DNA of 13,707 bases from Candidatus Magasanikbacteria bacterium CG10_big_fil_rev_8_21_14_0_10_36_16 (GTDB lineage: Bacteria > Patescibacteriota > Patescibacteriia > Magasanikbacterales > UBA922). The notes under the pieces were generated by a model, which worked only from the letters and a program-made list of their open reading frames with translations, did not search any database and had not been told where the DNA came from. Shown one piece after another: positions 6,696-12,620 of the stretch. A program made the position numbers and the translations under genes. Numbering within the stretch: the stretch's first letter is position 1; each line of letters opens with the position of its first letter. The DNA lies in the NCBI GenBank assembly GCA_002773185.1, contig PFBU01000078.1, positions 7,673 through 21,379 on the forward strand. Direction: 5' to 3'.

Positions 6696-7436
6696 ATGAA
6701 CAAACAACGCTTCACAAACATGCTTTTACTCATAATATCTTTAGTGGTTGTAGTTGGTCTCATAGGATCTTTTGTGTTTTCCCAAAAACAAAAGACCACA
6801 GCACCAACTAATCCCAATACAGAAACGACAAGCACTTACACAAAAGAACAAACTCCCCCAGCAACAGAAACTACAATTACATTATCTTCTGACAAAAAAA
6901 GTATCATGGAAAACGACAAAGTTTTGTTGAAAATAGACCATGACACAATTTTCAATTGGTTCAAAAATGATAGCCAATTGTGTGAAGGCTACAATCTTAC
7001 CAGTGTCATTGATAGAGAAAAATTTTGTAGAAATTTGAATTCTTTCAAAAGCCAAACTAGATTTGCTTCTATCATAGTTTCTCCAGACAAAATAAAAATA
7101 GGTTTTAGTATAGAAAGTGATACTCTTACCCCTGACAAAGTTGTCGGTATTTTCTTGACCACAGACAATACAGTGAAATTACTTAGCAACTATTATCTTG
7201 GCAACGAGTTCATTAGTTTTTCACCACAAAGTACTTACTTTGTGTACAAAGGTATTTGTTGGGAAGGCTTGTGCGGACTTTTTGTAAAAGACGCGAATAC
7301 TCTTGAAGACAAAATTAGTTTGAACAATCCAGAATTTTTGGATATGAGAACTGTAGATGCCAATTTCATAAATTGGATTACAGACAACAAAATCACATAC
7401 AAACTAGGTACAGAAACAAAAGAAGTTTCTTTTTAA
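6696..7436 (+). CDS. Membrane-anchored extracytoplasmic protein, unknown function
   Basis: 246 residues. Met-Asn-Lys-Gln-Arg precedes a strong hydrophobic helix at about 8-28 (LLLIISLVVVVGLIGSFVF), then a Thr/Pro/Gln-rich linker (33-60) like those that lift a domain off the membrane. There is no lipobox Cys, so an uncleaved N-terminal anchor is most likely. The domain at 61-246 has four Cys (96, 111, 188, 193; the last two in GICWEGLCG), suggesting two disulfides outside the membrane. FASIIVSPDKIKIGFSIE and ISFSPQSTYFVYKG look like successive beta blades in WD40/PD40-type propeller proteins, but it is too short for a full propeller. I do not recognise the family. It stands alone between its own promoter and terminator. 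No Shine-Dalgarno is seen before ATG 6696. Confidence 0.75.
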   Translation: MNKQRFTNMLLLIISLVVVVGLIGSFVFSQKQKTTAPTNPNTETTSTYTKEQTPPATETTITLSSDKKSIMENDKVLLKIDHDTIFNWFKNDSQLCEGYNLTSVIDREKFCRNLNSFKSQTRFASIIVSPDKIKIGFSIESDTLTPDKVVGIFLTTDNTVKLLSNYYLGNEFISFSPQSTYFVYKGICWEGLCGLFVKDANTLEDKISLNNPEFLDMRTVDANFINWITDNKITYKLGTETKEVSF

Positions 7437-7454
7437 CTTGTCAAAATAGAGACG

Positions 7455-7487
7455 AAAACCACTAACACAATCGTTAGTGGTTTTTTG
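7455..7487 (+). terminator. Intrinsic terminator
   Basis: AAAACCACTAAC-ACAATC-GTTAGTGGTTTT, a 12-bp perfect stem followed by TTG, 18 nt after the stop of the anchored protein. The stem's own A/T ends supply the U-tract. Confidence 0.92.
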
Positions 7488-7727
7488 TTGATTATAGCAA
7501 ATAAATAATTTTATCTGTTTTGAATAACCTAAGGGGAGTTTGATGGGAAAACTGTTTGTCCCGACGAGTCGGGATTAGTTATAAAAAGTAAGGACTGTTT
7601 TATAATAAGATTCTTTCAATCTGCTCTTTAATGTTAATATCTAATTTAAAATTATAATTTATATACAAAATCATATTTTATTTAAAATTACGACCAAAAC
7701 TTTTAGTTAAAATTTTATTATCCAATA
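7488..7727. other. Long AT-rich spacer with one GC-rich palindrome
   Basis: There is no recognisable gene between 7437 and 7862. The perfect 16-nt palindrome TCCCGACGAGTCGGGA (7559-7574) is the main structure. Just upstream, AAGGGGAG and ATG (7543) open an 11-codon frame that ends inside the palindrome, judged fortuitous. Bases 7575-7727 are plain A/T-rich sequence in which I see nothing. Confidence 0.6.
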
Positions 7728-7756
7728 TTGCCCAAATCTCCCCTATCTTGTATAAT
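7728..7756 (+). promoter_or_regulatory. Promoter of the CxxC membrane-protein gene
   Basis: TTGCCC (7728-7733), 17-nt spacer, TATAAT (7751-7756). The leader of about 100 nt contains the repeat element at 7824-7862. Confidence 0.6.
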
Positions 7757-7823
7757 ATTGTCATCCTACAGAGATTAAATAAAAACAAGATTTTTCTATA
7801 TATAGACATAACTACTTAAGAAA

Positions 7824-7862
7824 GATCCCTCGTCGTATTCTCGACTCAGGATTAAAAATCCT
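7824..7862 (+). repeat. Hairpin repeat forming the leader end of the next gene
   Basis: GATCCC...CTCAGGAT (7824-7852) can fold with ATCC/GGAT and GTCG/CGAC stems. AGGATT-AAA-AATCCT (7848-7862) is a second, alternative hairpin ending directly at the ATG. The only Shine-Dalgarno-like AGGA is inside both. A related copy, same orientation relative to its gene, precedes parA (12238-12267). Confidence 0.6.
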
Positions 7863-8573
7863 ATGATAAACAAAACCAAACAAGAGCTCCTCGCTCGCCT
7901 CAAAAAAATCCAAGAAGCTCTAAGCAAAACCAAAGATATAGAACTCAAAAAACTATCCGAATTCGGTGACGAAGTTGTCAACGCTTTTGAACGCGCTATG
8001 ACTGCTCTTGACGCCAAAACCAATGTTTTGACTGAGTTGAAAGCCAGACGTGAAAAAATGAAACAATGGAAAATAAGTTCCTTCAAAAGTTTTTTTCCTA
8101 TCAATCTACGTTACCTATTTAGCATGCCATTTATTTATGGTATGATTATTCCAGGTATTATCTTTCATATTTGTCTTGAAATTTATCATCGTGTAGCTTT
8201 TCGTTTCTATGGTATTCCTCGTGTCAGATCACGAGACTATTTTGTTTACGACCGCCATCTTCTCCCCTATTTGAATTGGTTTGAAAAAATAAATTGTGTC
8301 TATTGTAGTTATTTCAACAATCTACTACGCTTTGCTACTGAAATTTCTGGACGCACCGAACGTTATTGGTGTCCTATAAAATATGCCAGAAGAATGAACA
8401 CGACACATTCTCAATACCACAAATTTGTTGACTACTTAGATGCCCCTCACTTCCGCGAAAAATGGGAAGAACTAAGAGATTTTTCTGATATAAAAACTGA
8501 AGATAAAAAAGAAAAGAAGACAAATGAAAATTATGAAGATTGCGATTTCACTCACAAATCCAAACAAGAATAG
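7863..8573 (+). CDS. Conserved-looking membrane protein with CxxC, unknown function
   Basis: 236 residues. The layout is: N-terminal coiled coil (about 3-70, heptads rich in Leu, Lys and Glu); one hydrophobic segment (about 87-108, FSMPFIYGMIIPGIIFHICLE) starting and ending in motifs that look conserved; then a cytosolic-type domain. That domain has YGIPRVRSRDYFVYDRHLLPYLNWFEK (116-142), NCVYCSY (144-150; Cys145 and Cys148) and GRTERYWCPIKYA (163-175; Cys170). From memory, this block (MPxIYG...DRxxLxYLN...NCxYCSYxN...GRTExYWCPIK) recurs in unnamed proteins of Patescibacteria and Proteobacteria, but I know no assigned function. The three Cys plus nearby His could bind metal or a cluster; that is inference. 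The tail (205-236) is charged and disordered. ATG 7863 sits right after a small hairpin. Confidence 0.75.
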   Translation: MINKTKQELLARLKKIQEALSKTKDIELKKLSEFGDEVVNAFERAMTALDAKTNVLTELKARREKMKQWKISSFKSFFPINLRYLFSMPFIYGMIIPGIIFHICLEIYHRVAFRFYGIPRVRSRDYFVYDRHLLPYLNWFEKINCVYCSYFNNLLRFATEISGRTERYWCPIKYARRMNTTHSQYHKFVDYLDAPHFREKWEELRDFSDIKTEDKKEKKTNENYEDCDFTHKSKQE

Positions 8574-8593
8574 ACGCGGACCTAAACATTTTT

Positions 8594-8667
8594 TAATTGT
8601 TTTATTGTTTTGTTGATAAACTAACAATAAAAAACCACAATGAGACAATAGAACAATTTGACAACAA
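8594..8667. repeat. Octamer tandem repeats, inverted halves, upstream of the RSH gene
   Basis: Four tandem octamers on the plus strand at 8636-8667 (CACAATGA, GACAATAG, AACAATTT, GACAACAA) have the consensus GACAATNN. Its reverse complement NNATTGTC is the unit found downstream of the gene. Three octamers of the opposite sense (TAATTGTT, TTATTGTT, TTGTTGAT) lie at 8594-8617, so the two halves can pair into a hairpin. Confidence 0.6.
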
Positions 8668-8752
8668 AGAATCTCCCTAATTTCACAAAATATCAAACAA
8701 AAAACATCTTGTACCAAGAACACTTATAATAATAAAGTGTAATAAAGGGATA

Positions 8753-8781
8753 TTGCCTAAACTCCTAGTTTTTGCTATATT
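8753..8781 (+). promoter_or_regulatory. Candidate promoter of the RSH gene, overlapped by a palindrome
   Basis: TTGCCT (8753-8758), 17-nt spacer, TATATT (8776-8781), with a leader of about 17 nt. An 18-nt perfect palindrome CTATATTAAGTAATATAG (8775-8792) covers the -10 box and could be an operator. Confidence 0.5.
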
Positions 8782-8804
8782 AAGTAATATAGTTAATAAA
8801 ACAT

Positions 8805-10286
8805 ATGTCCAACAAACAGACCATCAATGGTCTTATAAAAATTATAGAATTATACGACAAAAAAGCTGATTTTGAAATGATTCACCTAGTTTATGATTAT
8901 GCCAAAGATGCTCACGAAGGACAATTCCGTAAATCTGGTGAACCATATATTATCCATCCTCTAGCAGCTGCTTATATTCTCGCTAATATGTCCATTGATC
9001 CTGTCATTATTATGGCTACTCTACTTCATGATGTGCCAGAAGATACAGATAGAACTCTAGAAGATATAGAAAAAAACTTTGGCGCCGAAATTGCTTCTTT
9101 AGTAAAAGGTATTACCAAATTGGGAAAATTGAAATATCGCGGAGTGGAAAGATACATCGAAAATTTGCGCAAAATGTTTATTGCCATGGCCGAAGATGTC
9201 CGAGTAATGATTATCAAATTTGCCGATAGAATTCACAATCTTACTACGCTTGATGCCTTACCACCACAAAAACGCTACCGCATTGCACTAGAAAGTCTAG
9301 AAATTTATGCCCCAATTGCCAATCGTCTCGGTATGGATGAAATGAAAGGAGAGTTAGAAGACTTATCTTTCAAATTTGTTTATCCCAAAGAATACGAACG
9401 TGTCAAAAAACTCCGAGATGAAAAGCTAAAAGGTAAAGAAAAATATTTCAAACATATTATTGATATTACAAAAAAAGAATTAGACAATTCTAATATTTCT
9501 GTTATCTCAATTCATGGTCGCAACAAAAAATTGTATAGCCTTTATAAAAAATTAATCAACAAAAATAATGATGTTGGCAGAATCTACGACATTGTGGCGA
9601 TACGCATCATTGTGGACAACGTGGCTAAGTGTTATGCCACTCTTGGCATACTCCACAGTATCTGGAAACCTATCAAAGGACGTATCAAAGATTATATTGC
9701 CCAACCAAAACCAAATGGCTATCAATCTTTACATACCACTGTATTCGCCGAAGGTGGCGAACCTGTAGAATTCCAAATACGTACTCTAGAAATGCATGAA
9801 GATGCTGAATATGGTGTAGCAGCCCATTGGCATTATGATGAACATGGTAGTAGAAGACCAAATAAAGAAATAAAATGGGTCCAAGAACTAGCTCAAATCC
9901 AAAAAGATATTTTGAACAAATTATCAGATTTGGAAGAAATGAAAGTAGATTTTCTCCAAACTAGAATTTTTGTCCTTACACCAAAAGGTGACGTGATTGA
10001 CTTACCAGAAGGAGCTACTTCCGTGGACTTTGCTTATCATATTCATTCGGACATTGGCAACAAATGTACTGGTACTCGTATCAATGAAAAAATGGTTAGT
10101 CTTGATACTGAACTCAGAAACGGCGACATCGTAGATATTATCATTGATAAAAATCGTAAAGGACCTAGTGCTGATTGGCTCAAATTTGTCAAAACTCATA
10201 CCGCCAAAGCTCACATCCTAAATTTTACAAAACAAAAAAGTGGTATTGCTCGTTTTTTCAATATCTTGCCGAAGAAAGAAAAATAA
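8805..10286 (+). CDS. rel: (p)ppGpp synthetase/hydrolase, RelA/SpoT homologue, short form
   Basis: 493 residues, against about 700-740 for long RSH enzymes. It makes and degrades the alarmone (p)ppGpp in the stringent response. The HD hydrolase domain is at about 25-200, with His51 (IIHPLAAA), His75-Asp76 and Glu79-Asp80 (LLHDVPEDT), and ADRIHN at 140-145; all the expected metal and catalytic residues are present, so hydrolysis should work. The synthetase domain is at about 230-340, with GRNKKLYSLYKK (238-249), YDIVAIRIIV (261-270) and RIKDYIAQPKPNGYQSLHTTVF (293-314). The RxKD form there is that of bifunctional Rel/SpoT enzymes rather than the ExDD of synthetase-only RelA. FQIRTLEMHEDAEYGVAAHW follows, and a TGS domain lies at about 383-450. 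The helical, zinc-finger/CC and ACT/RRM regulatory domains are missing; the natural stop comes soon after TGS. ATG 8805 gives a full HD domain. Confidence 0.93.
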   Translation: MSNKQTINGLIKIIELYDKKADFEMIHLVYDYAKDAHEGQFRKSGEPYIIHPLAAAYILANMSIDPVIIMATLLHDVPEDTDRTLEDIEKNFGAEIASLVKGITKLGKLKYRGVERYIENLRKMFIAMAEDVRVMIIKFADRIHNLTTLDALPPQKRYRIALESLEIYAPIANRLGMDEMKGELEDLSFKFVYPKEYERVKKLRDEKLKGKEKYFKHIIDITKKELDNSNISVISIHGRNKKLYSLYKKLINKNNDVGRIYDIVAIRIIVDNVAKCYATLGILHSIWKPIKGRIKDYIAQPKPNGYQSLHTTVFAEGGEPVEFQIRTLEMHEDAEYGVAAHWHYDEHGSRRPNKEIKWVQELAQIQKDILNKLSDLEEMKVDFLQTRIFVLTPKGDVIDLPEGATSVDFAYHIHSDIGNKCTGTRINEKMVSLDTELRNGDIVDIIIDKNRKGPSADWLKFVKTHTAKAHILNFTKQKSGIARFFNILPKKEK

Positions 10287-10342
10287 TATTACAATCCGCA
10301 AGACTAAAGTAAAATGAACGATGTAGCATCTCTATATAGTTC

Positions 10343-10385
10343 AAATTGTCCTATTGCCACACTGTCCCATTGTCAAATTGACAAT
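10343..10385 (+). repeat. Octamer tandem repeats downstream of the RSH gene
   Basis: Five contiguous octamers: AAATTGTC, CTATTGCC, ACACTGTC, CCATTGTC, AAATTGAC (10343-10382), consensus NNATTGTC. The last two units also form the perfect palindrome ATTGTCAA-A-TTGACAAT (10369-10385). This is the same family as 8636-8667, in inverse orientation. Confidence 0.65.
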
Positions 10386-10386
10386 A

Positions 10387-10418
10387 AAAAAACGTATTCA
10401 TTGCTGAATACGTTTTTT
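10387..10418. terminator. Bidirectional terminator between RSH gene and parB
   Basis: AAAAAACGTATTCA-TTGC-TGAATACGTTTTTT, a 14-bp perfect stem with a 4-nt loop and U-tracts on both strands. It lies between the convergent RSH and parB genes and can serve both. Confidence 0.93.
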
Positions 10419-10437
10419 AAAAAATTAATTTTGTATA

Positions 10438-11292
10438 CTATGATAATTCAGAAATAAGACGTTTCAATTCATCGGTCGAACTATAACTAATCATTATTTT
10501 ACCTTTTTTTATATTACCTGAGATAATTACTTTGGCACCCAATCTTTCTTCCATTTTTTTTTCTTGTGCAGTCATATTGGGATCTTTGTGAGTTTTGTTA
10601 TTATTTTTTTTGTTGGCTACCAGATTTTCTACCTCACGTACACTCATTTTGATACCCATCATACTTTCAAACATATCAACTTGCTCTTTTTCAGTCTTGA
10701 GACTAAGTAAAGCACGAGCTTTGCCAGCACTAAAATCTCCTTTGGTAAGAGCCTTCTGAACGACTGTTGGCAAATCCAAAAGTCTAATAGTATTAGCCAA
10801 AGTTGAACGACTTTTGCCAAGTTGTTCAGCAGCTTGCTCTTGAGTAAGATTGAATTCTTCAAGCAAACGAGCATAAGCATAAGCTTCTTCAATAGGATTC
10901 AAATCATGTCTTTGGATATTTTCAATAAGAGCCAATTCCAATTTTTCTTGTTGAGTAGCAGTACGTACCAAAGCAGGAACTGTGACTAGTCCTGCTAGAC
11001 CAGCCGCTCGCAAACGTCTTTCACCAGCAATAAGCTCATAACCACCATCTTGTCTTTCGGTCATCACCAAAGGTTGTAAGATACCATGTTTTTGAATAGA
11101 CAAAACCAAACTATGCAATTCTTCTTCATTGAATTCTTTTCTTGGTTGTTCTGGATTAGGCACTACGTCTAAAATATTTATCTGCCAGACTCTATCATTA
11201 CCACTATTAACAATACCAGTTTCTTTGCGAATGATACTCCAAACCTTTTTTTGTTGTGGAATAAGTGAATTGAGACCTTTACCAAGAGCCAT
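10438..11292 (-). CDS. parB: Chromosome partition protein ParB (Spo0J family)
   Basis: 284 residues, normal for chromosomal ParB. It binds parS, spreads as a CTP-dependent clamp and activates ParA during segregation. The N-terminus MALGKGLNSLIPQ is the usual ParA-stimulating peptide. The CTPase domain follows, with NPEQPRKEF (46-54), GERRLRAA (90-97; the GERRxR CTP/phosphate motif) and ENIQRHDLNPIEEA (124-137). A helix-turn-helix lies at about 150-171 (TQEQAAEQLGKSRSTLANTIRLL). A Lys/Asn-rich linker (226-240) precedes a C-terminal dimerisation segment (about 243-284). It is downstream of parA with a 167-nt gap full of repeats and probably shares its transcript. No classical parS (TGTTTCACGTGAAACA) was noticed in the window. 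No Shine-Dalgarno precedes the start. Confidence 0.95.
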   Translation of the reverse strand: MALGKGLNSLIPQQKKVWSIIRKETGIVNSGNDRVWQINILDVVPNPEQPRKEFNEEELHSLVLSIQKHGILQPLVMTERQDGGYELIAGERRLRAAGLAGLVTVPALVRTATQQEKLELALIENIQRHDLNPIEEAYAYARLLEEFNLTQEQAAEQLGKSRSTLANTIRLLDLPTVVQKALTKGDFSAGKARALLSLKTEKEQVDMFESMMGIKMSVREVENLVANKKNNNKTHKDPNMTAQEKKMEERLGAKVIISGNIKKGKIMISYSSTDELKRLISELS

Positions 11293-11335
11293 ACAAAATA
11301 GTTAAAATTTGTAAAAAATGTTTTGTTTAAAAAAT

Positions 11336-11439
11336 TACAACTCTCAAATTACAAATTCCAAATAATATACAACTCTCAAATTACATTTTTTATTGTATAT
11401 TATGATTTGTCTGGAATCCTGCCTACCGGCAGGCAGGTT
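11336..11439. repeat. Dispersed repeats between parA and parB
   Basis: This gap holds three things. An 18-nt unit, TACAACTCTCAAATTACA, occurs twice directly at 11336-11353 and 11368-11385 (32-nt period). Bases 11344-11372 are an exact 29-nt reverse complement of 1860-1888. A GC-rich palindrome, CCTGCCT-ACC-GGCAGGCAGG, lies at 11418-11437, and the same arms with loop GCT recur at 12268-12287. Confidence 0.75.
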
Positions 11440-11459
11440 GTTTATTTATAATTGTATAT

Positions 11460-12227
11460 TTAGTTTGAGTGTTTCTCAATAATTTCTCTAGCCAATCTTT
11501 CATAAGATTTTGCACCTTTACCATTAGGTTCATAATGCAAAATAGATTTTCCAAAACTTGGCGCTTCAGCCAATCTCACTGTACGAGGGATAACAGATCG
11601 AAAAATATTGTTTGGAAAATATTTGTAGAGTTCATTCATAATTTCTGTAGACAATTTGGTGCGTTTATCAAACATTGTTAATACTGCCCCCAAAATACCC
11701 AAATCTGGATGAATATTTGTTCTCACCAATTCAATAGTTTTCAACAACTGACCTAAACCTTCCAAAGCATAATATTCAGCTTGTACAGGAATCAAAAGTT
11801 CGTGAGCAGCAACAAGACCATTGATAGTAAGAAGTCCCAAAGATGGTGGACAGTCAATAATAATATAATCATAAGCATGACTCACTTCGGACAACAAATC
11901 ATGAAGTTGAAATTCTCTATTTTCTACATCAACTAGTTCAATTGAGGCTGCTGCCAAATTTTGAGTAGCTGGAGCTACACGCAAACCATCATGAGCTGTG
12001 TTGTAAATAATATCGTGAATTCTTTTTTGTTTGGCTAGAGCTTCATAAATACCGTATTCCACAGCGTCCCTATCTATACCTAAACCACTTGTAGCGTTAC
12101 CTTGTGGATCCAAATCAACGAGCAAAACAAACTTACCCATTTCAGCCAAAAAAGCAGCTACATTTATAGCTGTGGTAGTCTTACCTACTCCACCTTTTTG
12201 ATTTACAACTGCGATGATTTTTGACAT
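11460..12227 (-). CDS. parA: Chromosome partition ATPase ParA (Soj family)
   Basis: 255 residues, the size of chromosomal Soj without an N-terminal DNA-binding extension. ParA forms ATP-dependent dimers on the nucleoid and is driven by ParB to move origins apart. The deviant Walker A is KGGVGKTT at residues 11-18, with the signature lysine of the MinD/ParA class at Lys11. Walker A' is VDLDPQGN at 37-44. Walker B is in YDYIIIDCPPSLGLLTING. The C-terminus has FGKSILHYEPNGKGAKSYERLAREI, as in Soj. The start codon lies inside a small hairpin (TGACATA-ACC-TATGTCA on the coding strand, 12222-12238), and the sequence just upstream is a repeat element. Transcription probably starts from the minus-strand promoter at 12366-12394, leaving a leader of about 130 nt. 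parB follows. Confidence 0.96.
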   Translation of the reverse strand: MSKIIAVVNQKGGVGKTTTAINVAAFLAEMGKFVLLVDLDPQGNATSGLGIDRDAVEYGIYEALAKQKRIHDIIYNTAHDGLRVAPATQNLAAASIELVDVENREFQLHDLLSEVSHAYDYIIIDCPPSLGLLTINGLVAAHELLIPVQAEYYALEGLGQLLKTIELVRTNIHPDLGILGAVLTMFDKRTKLSTEIMNELYKYFPNNIFRSVIPRTVRLAEAPSFGKSILHYEPNGKGAKSYERLAREIIEKHSN

Positions 12228-12237
12228 AGGTTATGTC

Positions 12238-12287
12238 ATCCTGAGCCGGCGTTAGACAGGGAGGATCCCTGCCTGCTGGCAGGCAGG
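12238..12287 (-). repeat. Leader repeat of parA plus adjacent GC-rich palindrome
   Basis: On the minus strand 12267-12238 reads GATCCTCC...GGCTCAGGAT, with AGGA 11 nt before the parA ATG, exactly as at 7848-7862. Next to it, 12268-12287 is CCTGCCT-GCT-GGCAGGCAGG, a second copy of the palindrome found at 11418-11437, so parA is flanked by two direct copies. Confidence 0.7.
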
Positions 12288-12365
12288 TTTCCCAAAATTA
12301 AACTATTTTAACTCCATTAACGAGTCAGACTTAAAAAACTTTTACACAAATACTAAGATATATTC

Positions 12366-12394
12366 ATTATAACAAATATTGACAAAATCCACAA
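12366..12394 (-). promoter_or_regulatory. Candidate parAB promoter
   Basis: On the minus strand: TTGTGG (12394-12389), 17-nt spacer, perfect TATAAT (12371-12366). It overlaps the tRNA promoter on the other strand. Confidence 0.5.
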
Positions 12395-12407
12395 TAATCG
12401 CTATAAT
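12379..12407 (+). promoter_or_regulatory. Consensus promoter of tRNA-Leu
   Basis: TTGACA (12379-12384), 17-nt spacer, TATAAT (12402-12407): a perfect sigma-70 consensus, the strongest in the window, about 39 nt upstream of the tRNA. Confidence 0.9.
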
Positions 12408-12445
12408 TATCCCATTGTTATCTGTTCTTAATAATAAACAAACAT

Positions 12446-12527
12446 GCCCGAATGGCGGAATTGGTAGACGCGCACGACTCAAAATCGTGTTCTTTCGGGA
12501 GTGAGAGTTCGATTCTCTCTTCGGGCA
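12446..12527 (+). tRNA. tRNA-Leu(CAA)
   Basis: 82 nt. The acceptor GCCCGAA (12446-12452) pairs with TTCGGGC (12520-12526), and the discriminator is A12527. The anticodon stem CACGA/TCGTG encloses loop CTCAAAA, so the anticodon is CAA, reading UUG. The T arm GAGAG-TTCGATT-CTCTC is at 12503-12519. The D-arm has GGTAGACGC, and the long variable region typical of class II (Leu/Ser/Tyr) tRNAs is present. CCA is not encoded (CAC follows the discriminator), so it must be added by the CCA enzyme. Confidence 0.96.
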
Positions 12528-12547
12528 CACAATTTAGTCAAAAGTCT

Positions 12548-12582
12548 AAAAGTCCATTCCGCCTTGGGCGGAATGGACTTTT
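12548..12582. repeat. Long palindrome after tRNA-Leu
   Basis: AAAAGTCCATTCCGCC-TTG-GGCGGAATGGACTTTT is a 16-bp perfect stem with a 3-nt loop. Its core is the reverse complement of the first hairpin inserted in folC (1424-1438). From its position it may also terminate the tRNA transcript. Confidence 0.85.
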
Positions 12583-12620
12583 GACTTCCCTATTCACATT
12601 GAGCAAAAAAAATAACTCCG

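Noticed and set aside
7543..7578. 11-codon frame ATG...TAG with AAGGGGAG in front
   Set aside because: It ends within a 16-nt palindrome; the ribosome-binding-like bases are probably part of the same repeat or chance. No conservation can be judged.
7575..7727. Riboswitch or ncRNA in the spacer before the CxxC membrane-protein gene
   Set aside because: Plain A/T-rich sequence with no recognisable conserved core or long-range stems; nothing to support a named RNA.
8594..10385. CRISPR array formed by the octamers around the RSH gene
   Set aside because: Units are 8 nt and contiguous, with no spacers; no repeat of 23-40 nt with regular unique spacers exists in the window.
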